Assembly: GCF_003945765.1 (NCBI RefSeq)
Contig: NZ_CP027712.1
Location: forward strand, 3,224,001 to 3,288,000
Direction: 5' to 3'
Source of the DNA: Pseudomonas chlororaphis subsp. chlororaphis
GTDB lineage: Bacteria; Pseudomonadota; Gammaproteobacteria; Pseudomonadales; Pseudomonadaceae
Length of the DNA: 64,000 nucleotides
Made by a program: the position numbers and the translations under genes. Below are positions 45,097 to 54,396 of the stretch, in pieces. Every line of letters starts with the position of its first letter. Position 1 is the first letter of the stretch. The notes beneath the pieces were generated by a model, which was given only the letters and a program-made list of their open reading frames with translations, was not told where the DNA came from and searched no databases.

Positions 45097-46599
45097 TTAC
45101 AGCCAGTAGCTCACCGCATACCAGCCCAGCACCCCCATCACCACGGTGTAGGGCAACGCCATCCACACCATGCGTCCATACGACAGGCGCACCAGCGGCG
45201 CGATCGCCGAGGTCAGCAGGAACAGGAACGCCGCCTGGCCGTTGGGCGTGGCCACGCTCGGCAGGTTGGTACCGGTGTTGATCGCCACCGCCAGGGTTTC
45301 GAAGTGTTCGCGGCTCATCAGTCCGGAAGCGAAGGCCTGTTTCACTTCGGTGATGTAGATGGTGGCGACGAACACGTTATCGCTGATGGCCGACAACAGC
45401 CCGTTGGCGATAAACAGCATGCCCGGCTGCTGGCTCGCCGGCAGCGCCAGCACCCACTGGATCAGCGGGGTGAACAGCTGCTGGTCGTGAATCACCGCCA
45501 CCACCGCGAAAAACACCACCAGCAGGGCGGTGAACGGCATCGCATCCTTGAACGCACTGCCCAGGCGGTGCTCGTCGGTGATGCCGGTGAAGGCGGTAAT
45601 CAGCACGATCACCATCAGGCCGATCAGGCCGACCTCGGCGATATGCAGGGCCAGCGCGGCAATCAGGATCAGCGCGGCCACGCCCTGTACCAGCAGCGCC
45701 GCGCGTTGCCGGTCGGTGCGTTCGGCGTTGTCTTCGGCGGCGTAGTTGGCCAGCACCGCGCGCACGTTGTCCGGCAGCAGGGTGCCGTAGCCGAACCAGC
45801 GCAGTTTCTCCAGCAGCACGCAGGTCACCAGCCCGGCCACCAGCACTGGCAGGGACACCGGGGCGACCTTGAGGAAGAAGTCGGCGAAGTGCCAACCCAT
45901 TTCATGGCCGATCAGCAGGTTCTGCGGCTCGCCCACCAGGGTGCAGACGCCACCCAGGGCGGTGCCCACCGCGCCATGCATCAGCAGGCTGCGCAGGAAG
46001 GCGCGGAACTGTTCGAGGTCCTGGTGGTGCAGTTGCGGCAAGTGCTGGTCGTCGTTGAATTCGCTGTCCTGGCGCGGGTCGTTGCCGGACGCCACCCGGT
46101 GATACACCGAATAGAAGCCCACCGCGGCGCTGATGATCACCGCGGTCACCGTCAGGGCATCGAGAAACGCCGAGAGGAAGGCCGAGAGAAAGCAGAACAG
46201 CAGGCCCAGCAGCGCCTTGGAACGCACCCCCAGCAACAGCCGGGAGAACAGGAACAGCAGCAGCTCCTTCATGAAATAGATGCCGGCCACCATGAACATC
46301 AGCAGCAGGATTACCGGGAAGTTGTGCACCAGTTCGTCGTACAGCGCCTGGGGCGTGGTCATGCCCAGCGCCACGGCTTCCAGCACCAGCAGGCCGCCGG
46401 GCATCAACGGGTAGCACTTGAGGGCCATGGCCAGGGCGAAGATGAACTCGGCCACCAGCATCCAGCCGGCCGCCACCGGGCCGACCGTGAACAGCAGCAA
46501 GGGATTGAGCAGCAGGAAGGCGAGGATGCTGGCTTTGTACCAGCGCGGTGAATGGCCGAGAAAGTTGTGGGTGAAAGCCTGGGCCAGTGAACCGGACAT
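45097..46599 (-). CDS. nhaB: Na+/H+ antiporter NhaB
   Basis: A 500-aa inner-membrane antiporter with about 12 helices. The start [35 protein letters not shown] is the NhaB N-terminus; [46 protein letters not shown] and [29 protein letters not shown] are family blocks, with membrane Asp residues for ion exchange. It exports sodium in exchange for protons. ATG at 46599 is chosen by family start; length equals NhaB (about 500-513 aa). Confidence 0.96.
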   Translation of the reverse strand: MSGSLAQAFTHNFLGHSPRWYKASILAFLLLNPLLLFTVGPVAAGWMLVAEFIFALAMALKCYPLMPGGLLVLEAVALGMTTPQALYDELVHNFPVILLLMFMVAGIYFMKELLLFLFSRLLLGVRSKALLGLLFCFLSAFLSAFLDALTVTAVIISAAVGFYSVYHRVASGNDPRQDSEFNDDQHLPQLHHQDLEQFRAFLRSLLMHGAVGTALGGVCTLVGEPQNLLIGHEMGWHFADFFLKVAPVSLPVLVAGLVTCVLLEKLRWFGYGTLLPDNVRAVLANYAAEDNAERTDRQRAALLVQGVAALILIAALALHIAEVGLIGLMVIVLITAFTGITDEHRLGSAFKDAMPFTALLVVFFAVVAVIHDQQLFTPLIQWVLALPASQQPGMLFIANGLLSAISDNVFVATIYITEVKQAFASGLMSREHFETLAVAINTGTNLPSVATPNGQAAFLFLLTSAIAPLVRLSYGRMVWMALPYTVVMGVLGWYAVSYWL

Positions 46600-47009
46600 T
46601 GGCTGCTCCTTGTATTGAAGAAGCGCGCAACTTGCCGCAAGCACCGGTGAAGATCAAGAAACTCTGAAATCTTTTGCCACAATCTTCGGCTAGGTCACGG
46701 TTTGCTTGTCGATGGTTACTGGCGCGGATGGCCTTCAGGTTCAGACCGGGCCTTGAGGCGAGAATGAGTGGCATCGACCGCCTGCATTCATCGAAGGGAA
46801 TGCCGCGGAAACTAAAGAAACTTGTCGCGGGTGGACTAACGTCTGGCTCGAGATGAAATAAGAAGAGGAGGGAGTTTATAGTTGGTGAGCAGGTCAGCGG
46901 CTGAAAAAAACTGAAAGAGTTGAACTTTCAGATATGACTCGAAGAGTCGACATATATCAACTGCGACAAAATAACGCAGATCACCCGAAGGTGATCTGCG
47001 TCCGTGTTC
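46600..47009. other. 410-base intergenic region upstream of nhaB
   Basis: Holds the nhaB promoter and the terminator of the 88-aa gene. A short basic open frame (46764-46856) has GAGG before its ATG but no other support. The stretch 46855-46975 is AT-rich with a small hairpin 'gactcgaagagtc'. No known RNA recognised. Confidence 0.5.
46975..47002 (-). terminator. Rho-independent terminator of the 88-aa gene
   Basis: Minus strand ACGCAGATCACC-TTCG-GGTGATCTGCGT followed by TATTTTGTCG; a 12-base perfect stem 8 bases after the stop. Confidence 0.9.
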
Positions 47010-47276
47010 TTACTCTGGCATGGCCCAGGATTGCAGTGTGTAACCTTCCTGGCTCAGTTCGGCGCGGGCCTGTTTCAGCAGGTCTTCCAGTTGCGCCGGG
47101 TCGGAGTAGGCGCTGCTTGGAATCTGTTTGCGGCCAATACGGGTATTGGTGCGGTCGATGACGGTCAGGCTCAGTTCGCCGTTACCGTCTTGTGGGGCCC
47201 AGGCGACGCATTGAAATGGCTGGAATGCGCGGTCGGCGATCAAAAGTGCTTCGTTGATACGGAGCGGGGCGTTCAT
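47010..47276 (-). CDS. conserved hypothetical protein (88 aa)
   Basis: MNAPLRINEALLIADRAFQPFQCVAWAPQDGNGELSLTVIDRTN followed by SSAYSDPAQLEDLLKQARAELSQEGYTLQSW. A small alpha/beta cytoplasmic protein without signal or membrane segment; I do not recognise its family. It has its own strong terminator and stands alone between nhaB and the sigma-54 regulator. Confidence 0.7.
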   Translation of the reverse strand: MNAPLRINEALLIADRAFQPFQCVAWAPQDGNGELSLTVIDRTNTRIGRKQIPSSAYSDPAQLEDLLKQARAELSQEGYTLQSWAMPE

Positions 47277-47627
47277 GGGGTCTTCTCTCTATGTGCCCAA
47301 TCAAATGATGTGCCGTCGGTTGGGCTTACCGTTCGGCTGGTTACTTGTACTGATGTCTCGAACCAGGGATCAGGTCACATAGAAAGACCAGAATTTACAA
47401 CTTTTGTTCACACCCGCGATTCAGAGCCTTCTTTTGAAAGCTGAATGAAAGATTGGCGCAGGCAATTAAACCGGGCTTTTGGATCCATCTAAGGGTTAGT
47501 CCAAATGGTGATTGGTGCTATAAACAATCGATACAAGACAGCGTCAAGTAATTGCTAATGTTACAGCCAGGTTTGCCAAACTACTGTTTCTAATAACTTT
47601 TCCTCTTTTTGGCGCCAAGGAACAGTC
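47277..47627. other. 351-base region upstream of the sigma-54 activator
   Basis: No supported gene. It is lower in GC than its neighbours and holds the promoters of the 88-aa gene and of the activator. No GG-N10-GC sigma-54 element is apparent in front of the activator, so it is probably sigma-70 driven. CCAAGGAACAGTC precedes the activator ATG. Confidence 0.5.
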
Positions 47628-48953
47628 ATGCTTGAAGCGACCGCCTTACGCCGCCTTTTAGTGGTTGACCCGTGCGACGATTGCCATCGTCTGCTGCCTG
47701 GATTACGCACGGTGGGCTGGGATGTCGACAGTTGTGACCTGGAATCGGCCGTCGATCGCGGCTGTGACGTCGGCTTGCTGCGTTTGCAGGCTTTTCACCT
47801 GGAGCGACCGGAAGCGGTCAAGGACCTGATCAGCCGCAGCGGTACCGAGTGGATTGCGGTGCTCAGTCCGGACGTGCTGCGCCTGCAGAAGGTCGGCGAT
47901 TTCGTTTGCGAGTGGTTTTTCGATTTCCACACCCTGCCGTTCGATGTCTCGCGGGTCCAGGTGACACTCGGACGGGCTTTCGGCATGGCCCGCCTGCGTG
48001 GCCAGGGGCATATTCATGTCGCTCAGCCCGAGCATGAGTTGCTGGGCGACAGCCGACCGATCCGCGACTTGCGCAAGCTCTTGAGCAAGCTGGCGCCCAC
48101 CGAGTCGCCGGTACTGATTCGCGGCGAAAGCGGTACGGGCAAGGAGCTGGTGGCCAGGACCCTGCACCGCCAGTCGCAGCGCCACAGCAAACCCTTCGTG
48201 GCGATCAACTGCGGGGCGATCCCCGAGCACCTGATCCAGTCCGAACTGTTCGGCCATGAGAAGGGCGCGTTCACCGGCGCCCATCAACGCAAGGTCGGGC
48301 GTATCGAGGCGGCCCATGGCGGCACCCTGTTTCTCGACGAAATCGGCGACCTGCCGCTGGAACTGCAGGCCAATCTGTTGCGCTTTTTGCAGGAAAAACA
48401 CATTGAACGCGTGGGCGGCAGCCAGCCGATCCCGGTGGATGTACGGGTGCTGGCGGCGACTCACGTCGACCTCGAGGCGGCGATCGACAAGGGGCGCTTT
48501 CGCGAAGACCTGTATTACCGCCTGAACGTGTTGCAGGTGGTCACCGTGCCATTGCGCGAACGGCATGGCGATATCGGCATGCTGGCCAGCCACTTTTCCC
48601 ACTTCTATAGCCAGGAAACCGGGCGCCGGCCGCGCAGTTTCAGCGAAGACGCGCTGGTGGCCATGGGCAAGCACGACTGGCCGGGCAATGTCCGCGAGCT
48701 GGCCAACCGGGTGCGGCGCGGCCTGGTACTGGCCGAGGGCCGGCAGATCGAGGCCCGGGACCTGGGCCTGCTCAGTCCGCAGGCGAGCATCGCGCCCATG
48801 GGTACGCTGGAGGACTACAAGCATCGGGCCGAGCGCCAAGCCCTGTGCGATGTCTTGAGCCGGCACAGCAACAACCTGAGTGTCGCGGCCAGGGTGCTGG
48901 GCGTATCGCGCCCGACCTTCTACCGGTTGCTGCACAAGCATCAGATCCGCTAG
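47628..48953 (+). CDS. VpsR-like sigma-54 enhancer-binding activator, putative fap regulator
   Basis: A 441-aa activator. Residues 1-125 form a receiver-like domain resembling that of Vibrio VpsR (cf. [19 protein letters not shown] with the VpsR FxxNFCIDFFTAP block); where a phosphoacceptor Asp should follow strand 3 the sequence reads VGLLRLQAF, so it is missing. The AAA+ domain has Walker A GESGTGKE (167-174), GAFTGA (213-218) and Walker B LFLDEIGD (234-241), followed by a Fis-type HTH ([19 protein letters not shown]). It faces the fap operon, whose promoter is sigma-54-like, so fap control is a strong inference. Confidence 0.88.
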   Translation: MLEATALRRLLVVDPCDDCHRLLPGLRTVGWDVDSCDLESAVDRGCDVGLLRLQAFHLERPEAVKDLISRSGTEWIAVLSPDVLRLQKVGDFVCEWFFDFHTLPFDVSRVQVTLGRAFGMARLRGQGHIHVAQPEHELLGDSRPIRDLRKLLSKLAPTESPVLIRGESGTGKELVARTLHRQSQRHSKPFVAINCGAIPEHLIQSELFGHEKGAFTGAHQRKVGRIEAAHGGTLFLDEIGDLPLELQANLLRFLQEKHIERVGGSQPIPVDVRVLAATHVDLEAAIDKGRFREDLYYRLNVLQVVTVPLRERHGDIGMLASHFSHFYSQETGRRPRSFSEDALVAMGKHDWPGNVRELANRVRRGLVLAEGRQIEARDLGLLSPQASIAPMGTLEDYKHRAERQALCDVLSRHSNNLSVAARVLGVSRPTFYRLLHKHQIR

Positions 48954-48965
48954 GGCGGTGCGACG

Positions 48966-49005
48966 AAAAGGCCCGCGGCGAGGTGATCGCCGCGGGCCTT
49001 TTTTT
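48966..49005. terminator. bidirectional terminator between the activator and fapF
   Basis: AAAAGGCCCGCGGCGA / TCGCCGCGGGCCTTTT with a 4-5 base loop and T run on both strands. It ends the activator transcript on the plus strand and the fap operon on the minus strand. Confidence 0.92.
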
Positions 49006-49014
49006 GGTTGGCGT

Positions 49015-50307
49015 TTAGAAGTAGTAAGGGAATTTCAGGCTGAAGGTGAAGTCCGGCGCATCGTCGGTCAGGCCGATGGACAGGTTGGGCACTATGGTCA
49101 GGTTGTCGGTGGCCGCCACGGTCATGCCGACGTTGAAGTAGCCGGCGTTGGCATCGCTGGATACCACGGACTGCCAGTCGCCGCCATCTTCCTTGAGCTT
49201 GCTCTTGCGCTGGACCAGGTCCGAGAAGGAGAACGACATACTCATCTTCTCGTTCAGGGCGAAGGCGATGCCCATGCCGATCTGGAAGCTGTCGCCGAGC
49301 TTGACCTTGCCCGGAGTCTTCTGGTTAACCGTGGAGCTGATGTCGTCGAACGATTCTTCCAGGTTGTGGGTGTAGGAGAGGGTGCCGAAGAGCACCGCCG
49401 GGTCGAAGGTCTTGACCAGCGAGATGCCGGGGGTGATCGACCAGACGCCGTTACCGGTCGGCAGGTCATCCGGGACGAACAGGTTGGTGTTGTCCTGGAC
49501 CTGGCGCAGCTTGATGCCGAACGGTTCTTCGCCGGTCGGTGCCTTGACGCGCAAGGTCAACACCGCGTCCGGGGTATTGACCGATTCGTCGAGGAATTTG
49601 TAGGCGATGCCGAAGTTCACGTCGCCGAGGGTCGGGTCCTTGGACACGGTCTTTTCGCTGGTGACGCCCGCCGCGCCGTTTTGCGCGCCGCCGGACTGGT
49701 AGGTCGATTCGCGGTAGACCACCGGCACGTTGACGTCGAACTGCCAACGGTTGTCCAGGTTGTAGCGGGCCGTGAGGTCGAGGGTCCAGTTGTCGGCCTT
49801 GATCCGGTCCAGGTTGATATTGCCGAGGAAGATCGAGTCCAGCGCCAGGAAGCCGTTGAGAATCAGCTGCCGGGTGTCATAACGGGAGTAGGTCAGGCCG
49901 GTCTCGACACTGAACTTGCCGCCGCCGAAGAAGCCGCTGGCTTCGTCGTACAGGTTGGACACACTCTGCGCCGGTTGCGAATCATCCTTGAGCGACTCCC
50001 CGTAGGAACTGCCGCCGGCCGGGGTCGGGCCTTGGCCCGTGGTCCCGGCCACCTGCTGGTTGCCACGCATGTCCGCTGGCGACTTGGCCAGGCGTTTCGG
50101 GGGTGGCGCCGCCGGTTGCTCCTCGACCTGGCGTACCCGTTGTTCCAATACCGCCAGTGCTTTCTGCTGCACTTCGTAACGTTGCTTAAGCTCCAGTAAT
50201 TCTTGTTTCAGGGCCTCTACGTCGGCATCAGGCGCTGCCTGCAGCAGTGCCGTCGGGAGGAGCGTGCTCAGGCATACAACTGCGCGCAGCGAGACTGATC
50301 GATACAT
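49015..50307 (-). CDS. fapF: FapF, outer-membrane amyloid secretion pore
   Basis: A 430-aa precursor: signal peptide [24 protein letters not shown], a coiled coil ([37 protein letters not shown], about residues 27-65), a Pro-rich linker and a beta-barrel from about residue 120 to the end, closing FSLKFPYYF with the terminal Phe of outer-membrane barrels. FapF is the trimeric gated pore that exports FapA/B/C fibre components. Last gene of the leftward fapABCDEF operon, ending at a bidirectional terminator. Confident from order, coiled coil and barrel. Confidence 0.95.
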   Translation of the reverse strand: MYRSVSLRAVVCLSTLLPTALLQAAPDADVEALKQELLELKQRYEVQQKALAVLEQRVRQVEEQPAAPPPKRLAKSPADMRGNQQVAGTTGQGPTPAGGSSYGESLKDDSQPAQSVSNLYDEASGFFGGGKFSVETGLTYSRYDTRQLILNGFLALDSIFLGNINLDRIKADNWTLDLTARYNLDNRWQFDVNVPVVYRESTYQSGGAQNGAAGVTSEKTVSKDPTLGDVNFGIAYKFLDESVNTPDAVLTLRVKAPTGEEPFGIKLRQVQDNTNLFVPDDLPTGNGVWSITPGISLVKTFDPAVLFGTLSYTHNLEESFDDISSTVNQKTPGKVKLGDSFQIGMGIAFALNEKMSMSFSFSDLVQRKSKLKEDGGDWQSVVSSDANAGYFNVGMTVAATDNLTIVPNLSIGLTDDAPDFTFSLKFPYYF

Positions 50308-50352
50308 GAATAAGCCGTCCCTTTGAGCCTAATGATCGAGAATCAGCGTAGT

Positions 50353-51099
50353 TCAATATCCCAGGTTGCGAAGGCCCTTGAGCTGGGTCAGGTTGCAGTC
50401 CAAAGCGCCGGTACTCGCCCCGTTATTGTTGAGCACGACGTTCAGTTGGGTCAGGTTACTGACCAGGTTGCTGTCGCCCAGCAGGCGGGTGTTTTGCAGC
50501 AAGCCGCCCTGGGCCACTTGCTGCAGGGCTGAGCCCTGGTTGTTGCTGGCCTGGATGGCCATCTGGATGCCACCACCGGTGGCGGACACGGCCACGCTGC
50601 CCGCGGCATTGCTGCCGCTGATGGTTTGCCCGCTCATCAACAGCTGGCCCTGCGCCGGCACCAGCGCCGGGGCATGCCTGGCTTCCTTGACGTCGATGGA
50701 GACGTTGTTATAGGCGCTGTTGCCATCGCCCGCCGCGCGTACGCTCTGGGTCACCCCTTGGGTGGTGGCCAGGCCCGCGCCGCCGATCACGTTGCCCGAG
50801 CCCTGGGTCGGCGTCGAGCCGTTGCCGCTTTCGGTGATCGTGGAGACATAGAATTCTGGTTTGATCGTCGATTGCTGGATCTGCATGGTGGTCGTGGCGC
50901 CGATCAGATCGCCCGAGGCATTGCGCCAGGTGCTGCTCATGACAATGCCGAAGCTGATGATCCGCCCCGGCATGACATAGCGACCGCGGAGCTCGGAGAG
51001 TTCCTGGTCCTTGATTTCTATAGGCTTGAACCCTGCGTTGGCGTACGCAGGAAAACTTGTGACCAGGCAGGCAGCGGCCAGCCAGTAAGCGCTTTTCAT
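50353..51099 (-). CDS. fapE: FapE, extracellular amyloid-associated component
   Basis: A 248-aa precursor with signal peptide MKSAYWLAAACLVTSFPAYANA and a mature part starting GFKPIEIKDQELSELRGRYVMPGRIISFGIVMSSTWRN, then Gly/Asn/Ser/Gln-rich beta-type sequence (NNVSIDVKEARHAPALVPAQGQLLMSG). This is the FapE layout; the protein is a minor fibre-associated component and the family's N-terminus resembles that of other RTX/amyloid adaptors. Start ATG at 51099 (GGGAGCAGCAG before it) rather than an ATG six codons upstream. 44-45 bases from its neighbours. Confidence 0.92.
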   Translation of the reverse strand: MKSAYWLAAACLVTSFPAYANAGFKPIEIKDQELSELRGRYVMPGRIISFGIVMSSTWRNASGDLIGATTTMQIQQSTIKPEFYVSTITESGNGSTPTQGSGNVIGGAGLATTQGVTQSVRAAGDGNSAYNNVSIDVKEARHAPALVPAQGQLLMSGQTISGSNAAGSVAVSATGGGIQMAIQASNNQGSALQQVAQGGLLQNTRLLGDSNLVSNLTQLNVVLNNNGASTGALDCNLTQLKGLRNLGY

Positions 51100-51143
51100 C
51101 TGCTGCTCCCGGAGCATCCTGCCCCTTTATCCTTAGGGCGACC

Positions 51144-51824
51144 CTAGAAGAAGTCGCTCTGAATGAAACCGAATTCCATCAGTTCTGCGTCTTTGACCGG
51201 GTTGAAGGTATCCAGCTTGTTCTTGGCCGTCAGCGGGTTGGGCGGGTCGCGCAAGGCGTTGGCCTTGTCGTAGCCGGGGCCGACGATGGCGAAGACGATA
51301 CCGTTCCAGCCTTTGACAAAGTCTTCGTGGGAGTAGCGTTTATGGCCGAGGACGGGGTCGCCGACATAGACCCAGTCTTTCTGCGCCCGCTGCATGACCA
51401 CGAAGTGCTTGTAACCACGAATGTCCATCAGTACCACCACCGGAATGGAGACCGCCTGTAGCTTGTCGGGAGGTATCCGGTAGCCCCGGGCGCGCATGCC
51501 GATGCTTTCCAGGTAGCGCTTCATGTCCAGCATGGAGAAACCCTGGGTACGCACAAGGTCCTGGTCAGCGGTGGCCAGCATGCCTTTGATGACGTGCTCC
51601 TCATCGACGTCGAGCCAGTAGGCCTGGCGCAGCACCGTCGCCAGCGCGGCGGCGCCGCAACTGAAGTCGGTTTTCTGCTCGACCAGGTCGGCGAATTTGC
51701 GTTCCCGCACGCTCTGCACCTGCTTGTACACCAGGTTGCCGCCAGGCAACACGGCCACCGGCATCTGCGCGGCCTGAGCCAGGCCCGCCAGGCAAAGCAA
51801 AAGGGAGAAGGTTGCCATTCGCAT
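51144..51824 (-). CDS. fapD: FapD, C39-family cysteine peptidase
   Basis: A 226-aa precursor: signal peptide MRMATFSLLLCLAGLAQA, then a C39 peptidase domain with Cys56 in TDFSCGAAALATVL, His140 in GYKHFVVM and Asp156 in VYVGDPVLG, the full C39 triad. FapD is needed for Fap secretion and is thought to process components in the periplasm, possibly FapF. It lies after fapC with a hairpin in the 63-base gap. Family and triad are certain; the substrate is inference from the literature on the family. Confidence 0.95.
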   Translation of the reverse strand: MRMATFSLLLCLAGLAQAAQMPVAVLPGGNLVYKQVQSVRERKFADLVEQKTDFSCGAAALATVLRQAYWLDVDEEHVIKGMLATADQDLVRTQGFSMLDMKRYLESIGMRARGYRIPPDKLQAVSIPVVVLMDIRGYKHFVVMQRAQKDWVYVGDPVLGHKRYSHEDFVKGWNGIVFAIVGPGYDKANALRDPPNPLTAKNKLDTFNPVKDAELMEFGFIQSDFF

Positions 51825-51851
51825 GATCGCTACGCCTTGTGGGACTGTGGA

Positions 51852-51873
51852 AAAGCCCCGTTTCCGGGGCTTT
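51852..51873 (-). terminator. intra-operon hairpin (attenuator) between fapC and fapD
   Basis: AAAGCCCCG-GAAA-CGGGGCTTT on the minus strand followed by only TCC, a strong stem with a GAAA tetraloop and a short T tract. It sits in the fapC-fapD gap and may end part of the transcripts or protect the fapC 3' end, giving more FapA-C than FapD-F. Confidence 0.75.
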
Positions 51874-51887
51874 CGTCACTCTCGTGA

Positions 51888-52937
51888 TTACAGGCAGGCT
51901 CTGCAGCCGGCAGCGATGGACAGCGAGTTGCTTTGTTGGTTGCCGACCCCCGCCGAGACGTTGGCACCGCCGTTGCCGGAGAAGCCGTTCATCGAGCCAG
52001 ACATCGACGCGTTGTTGATCACAGGGTTTTTCCAGCCGTCTTTGGTCAGCACTTGCTTGGTCCAGACGCCGGAAAGTTCGATCGTGCCTTGTTCCTTGAA
52101 GGTGAACTTCTGATTGCCATTATCGTGATCGCCACCGCCGCTACGATCGTCATAGTCATGACCGCCACCATGGTGATCGTCGTCGCCCTGGATCTTGCCG
52201 TAGCCGGTGCCTTTGTAGGTGCCCGAGGCATTGAAACTGCCGCTGAGGGTGTCTGTTTTGTAGGTACGCACACCCTTGTTGTCCACGTCCAGGCCAGTGG
52301 AGGTCTGGTCGGCCGAAGCTGACGCAGTCGCTACGCGTCCGCCGGATACGGCGATTGCCAGGTTGTTTTTCTGTTGGTTGAAGTCGCCGGCGGTGACGTT
52401 GATGCCGATATTGCCGGAGCCGCTGTTGCCTGCATTGTCGAGTGTTGCGCTGTTTTGCGTGGACCAGTTTTTCACCGTGTTGTTGGTGTTGGTCTGGGTC
52501 GCGCTGGAAGTGGCTACCGCGCTGCCGAAGATGAAGCTTTCATCGGCGGTGGCCAGGGCGACGGCGTTGTCTTGCTGGTTGCCGTCGCCGGCAGCCACGT
52601 TGGCGCCCATGTTGCCGTTGGAGTTGTTCATCGAGTCGCTGGCGTCGGCGTTGTTGTGGGTGCCACGGTTGCTGACGCTGTTGCCCGAGCTGAACTGCTC
52701 ATCGGTTACGTTGGCCACGGCACCGGCGGTGAGTTGCAGCTTGGTGTTGAGGTCTTGGCCGCCGCCGCCGTGGCCGCCGTGGCCGCCATGACCTCCATGG
52801 CCGCCGTGGTGACCATTGTGACCGCCATGGCCACCGTGACCACCGTGGTTGTCGTCATTACCGCCTGCCTGTGCAGCGATCGCCATGACCGCGGCGAGGG
52901 CAAAAACCAGTGGCTTGAGAGCCATTGTAGGTTTCAT
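51888..52937 (-). CDS. fapC: FapC, major functional-amyloid subunit
   Basis: A 349-aa precursor with signal peptide ending VMAIAAQA. The mature part begins with a (GGH)n tract (about residues 27-60). Three amyloid repeats follow, each with a G-N-x-G-x-N-V-x-A-G-x-x-N-Q-Q core: MGANVAAGDGNQQDN, IGINVTAGDFNQQKN and GGANVSAGVGNQQSN. A linker between repeats 2 and 3 is rich in Asp and His (GDDDHHGGGHDYDDRSGGGDHD). The C-terminus has the conserved CxxC (GCRACL). FapC is the main fibre protein in biofilm. GGAGAAACACC precedes the ATG. Confidence 0.95.
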   Translation of the reverse strand: MKPTMALKPLVFALAAVMAIAAQAGGNDDNHGGHGGHGGHNGHHGGHGGHGGHGGHGGGGQDLNTKLQLTAGAVANVTDEQFSSGNSVSNRGTHNNADASDSMNNSNGNMGANVAAGDGNQQDNAVALATADESFIFGSAVATSSATQTNTNNTVKNWSTQNSATLDNAGNSGSGNIGINVTAGDFNQQKNNLAIAVSGGRVATASASADQTSTGLDVDNKGVRTYKTDTLSGSFNASGTYKGTGYGKIQGDDDHHGGGHDYDDRSGGGDHDNGNQKFTFKEQGTIELSGVWTKQVLTKDGWKNPVINNASMSGSMNGFSGNGGANVSAGVGNQQSNSLSIAAGCRACL

Positions 52938-53000
52938 GGTGTTTCTCCGTGCTTATTTAGTTGGTTAAGTGTTGGTACCTTCCAATCGCACTGCTGCGGG

Positions 53001-53579
53001 TCAGTCAGCGACCCGTATGCTCAGGGTGTTAGCCATTCGGTTCCCCACCCCGGCACTCTGGTTCACCTGAATCACTCCCCGGCTGCCGGTGAAGGCCTGG
53101 TCGCTGGTAACGACCTGGCGGCTGCCTTTGGAAGCGTCAGTTGCTCCCGAGCCTGGTAACAGCGCCACGTTCTGTTGGGACAGGACGCTGTCGTCGACGC
53201 TTTGCGGCTGAGCACTGATGCTCACCCGCATTGCGTTGACCATCTGGTTGTTGGCGCCGGCTCCCTGGTTCACGCCCAGGACCCCGTTGCCGTTGCTGAA
53301 AGCGTTGCCGCCGATGCTGCTGCTGGCGTCGATCGCGCTGCTGGCCGGTGTGTCGAGCTTCTGCCGGACCACAGTGGTGGCCTGGGCGTCGGTGCCGATG
53401 GCAATGGCGCGTGTGTTGGTCTGTTGCTGCTGGTCGCCGGCGGCCTGGTTGACGTTGAAGTTGCCGTTGTAGCGGGCGCCGGAGTTGTGAAGGGTGGCGG
53501 TGTCCACCGCCTGGATGCCTGGGTCGGCCATCACCGAAGCGCAGCCGAACAGGGCAAGCCATACGAGGGTACGAGTCAT
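53001..53579 (-). CDS. fapB: FapB, amyloid nucleator / minor subunit
   Basis: A 192-aa precursor with signal peptide MTRTLVWLALFGCASVMA. It has three imperfect repeats with the FapB/C core: FNVNQAAGDQQQQTN, LGVNQGAGANNQMVN and IQVNQSAGVGNRMAN, with short linkers. FapB is the minor fibre component thought to nucleate FapC. Its ATG is one base after the fapA stop, so the two are coupled. No CxxC, as expected for FapB. Confidence 0.94.
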   Translation of the reverse strand: MTRTLVWLALFGCASVMADPGIQAVDTATLHNSGARYNGNFNVNQAAGDQQQQTNTRAIAIGTDAQATTVVRQKLDTPASSAIDASSSIGGNAFSNGNGVLGVNQGAGANNQMVNAMRVSISAQPQSVDDSVLSQQNVALLPGSGATDASKGSRQVVTSDQAFTGSRGVIQVNQSAGVGNRMANTLSIRVAD

Positions 53580-53580
53580 C

Positions 53581-54042
53581 TCATTGGCCTCCGGCCATTC
53601 TGCCCAAAGGAGCCAGGCCAGAATTCAGGGAGCGGTTGATGGTGCCGGAGATGGCGCCACCGCTGCCGCCGCCGTGGCCGGCGCTCATGCCGGCCATGCC
53701 GTTGGGGTTGGTGACGGTGTTCAGCCCCTGCAGGTTGACGCCGTTGGGCATGATGCTGCCGCTGATCGTGGAACCGCTGCTGACCCCGGCAAAATCGCCG
53801 TCGCTCAATTCGGTGTTGCTGGTCATCTGTTTGACCCGGGCCGATGGGTTGGCATTGACGGTGGTCGGGTAGGGGTCAGGATGCAGCGGAGGGCGGCCGA
53901 CGGTATGAGGTTGCACGTCGCGGTCGAGAACGATCCTGCCGTCCCTGATGTCGCCGGCAGCCTGGACCGGGAGACTGAGCAGCGAGCCGATGGCACAGCC
54001 GATCAGCAGGAGGCGGGTCAGAGCTGAATTGAGATTCTCCAC
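53581..54042 (-). CDS. fapA: FapA, periplasmic Fap chaperone-like protein
   Basis: A 153-aa precursor: MENLNSALTRLLLIGCAIGSLLSLPVQAAG signal peptide, then a mature part rich in Asn, Gly, Ser and Pro (NGMAGMSAGHGGGSGGAISGTINRSL). It is the first gene of the operon; FapA is reported to influence the FapB/FapC composition of fibres and is thought to keep subunits from assembling in the periplasm. The order A-B-C-D-E-F is complete. A sigma-54-type promoter element lies 53 bases upstream. Confidence 0.92.
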   Translation of the reverse strand: MENLNSALTRLLLIGCAIGSLLSLPVQAAGDIRDGRIVLDRDVQPHTVGRPPLHPDPYPTTVNANPSARVKQMTSNTELSDGDFAGVSSGSTISGSIMPNGVNLQGLNTVTNPNGMAGMSAGHGGGSGGAISGTINRSLNSGLAPLGRMAGGQ

Positions 54043-54396
54043 GGCAGCATTCCCTTCTTTTTCGCTGGCCCTAGTCAGCGTTGCGAGGGTAGAGAGCAGA
54101 AGCCGTGCCGCTTTTTGATTGTTTCAAAAATTCAACAGGTTACGAATAACCAGGTGTGTTGCCGGGGCAGGGGTGTTTCAACGATGAGACCCGTGTCGCC
54201 TTCGACAGCCCGGTATGGCCGTGGCGAGGCTCTGGATCGAGGGGCTCGCGGCGGGTTGTATCAGCGTTTTAACAGATGGCAGAAGGGCAATGAGAAGCCC
54301 TTTGATTTGGCCGTTCTGCGCAGCGGCGGGTGTTTCAGGGATGGACGTTTTTCTCGCCAGCAGAGGAGAAAAAAAGCGGACAGGAAAAGGATTCGG
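54043..54396. other. 354-base region upstream of fapA
   Basis: Contains the sigma-54 promoter of fap (54095-54110) and, farther upstream, AT-rich sequence around 54110-54150 where an IHF site and activator sites would be expected. A 98-codon frame on the plus strand here has no coding support. The NAD-salvage kinase gene ends at 54397. Confidence 0.55.
54095..54110 (-). promoter_or_regulatory. sigma-54 (-24/-12) promoter of fapABCDEF
   Basis: Minus strand CGGCACGGCTTCTGCT: a GGCACG -24 element and TGCT -12 element with the obligatory GG-N10-GC spacing (consensus TGGCACG-N4-TTGCT). It ends 53 bases before the fapA ATG, leaving room for a short leader. A sigma-54 activator gene lies at the far end of the operon. 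Confidence 0.75.

Noticed and set aside
46764..46856. A 30-codon basic frame in the nhaB upstream region with GAGG before its ATG
   Set aside because: No conserved features, no terminator, and short enough to be chance.
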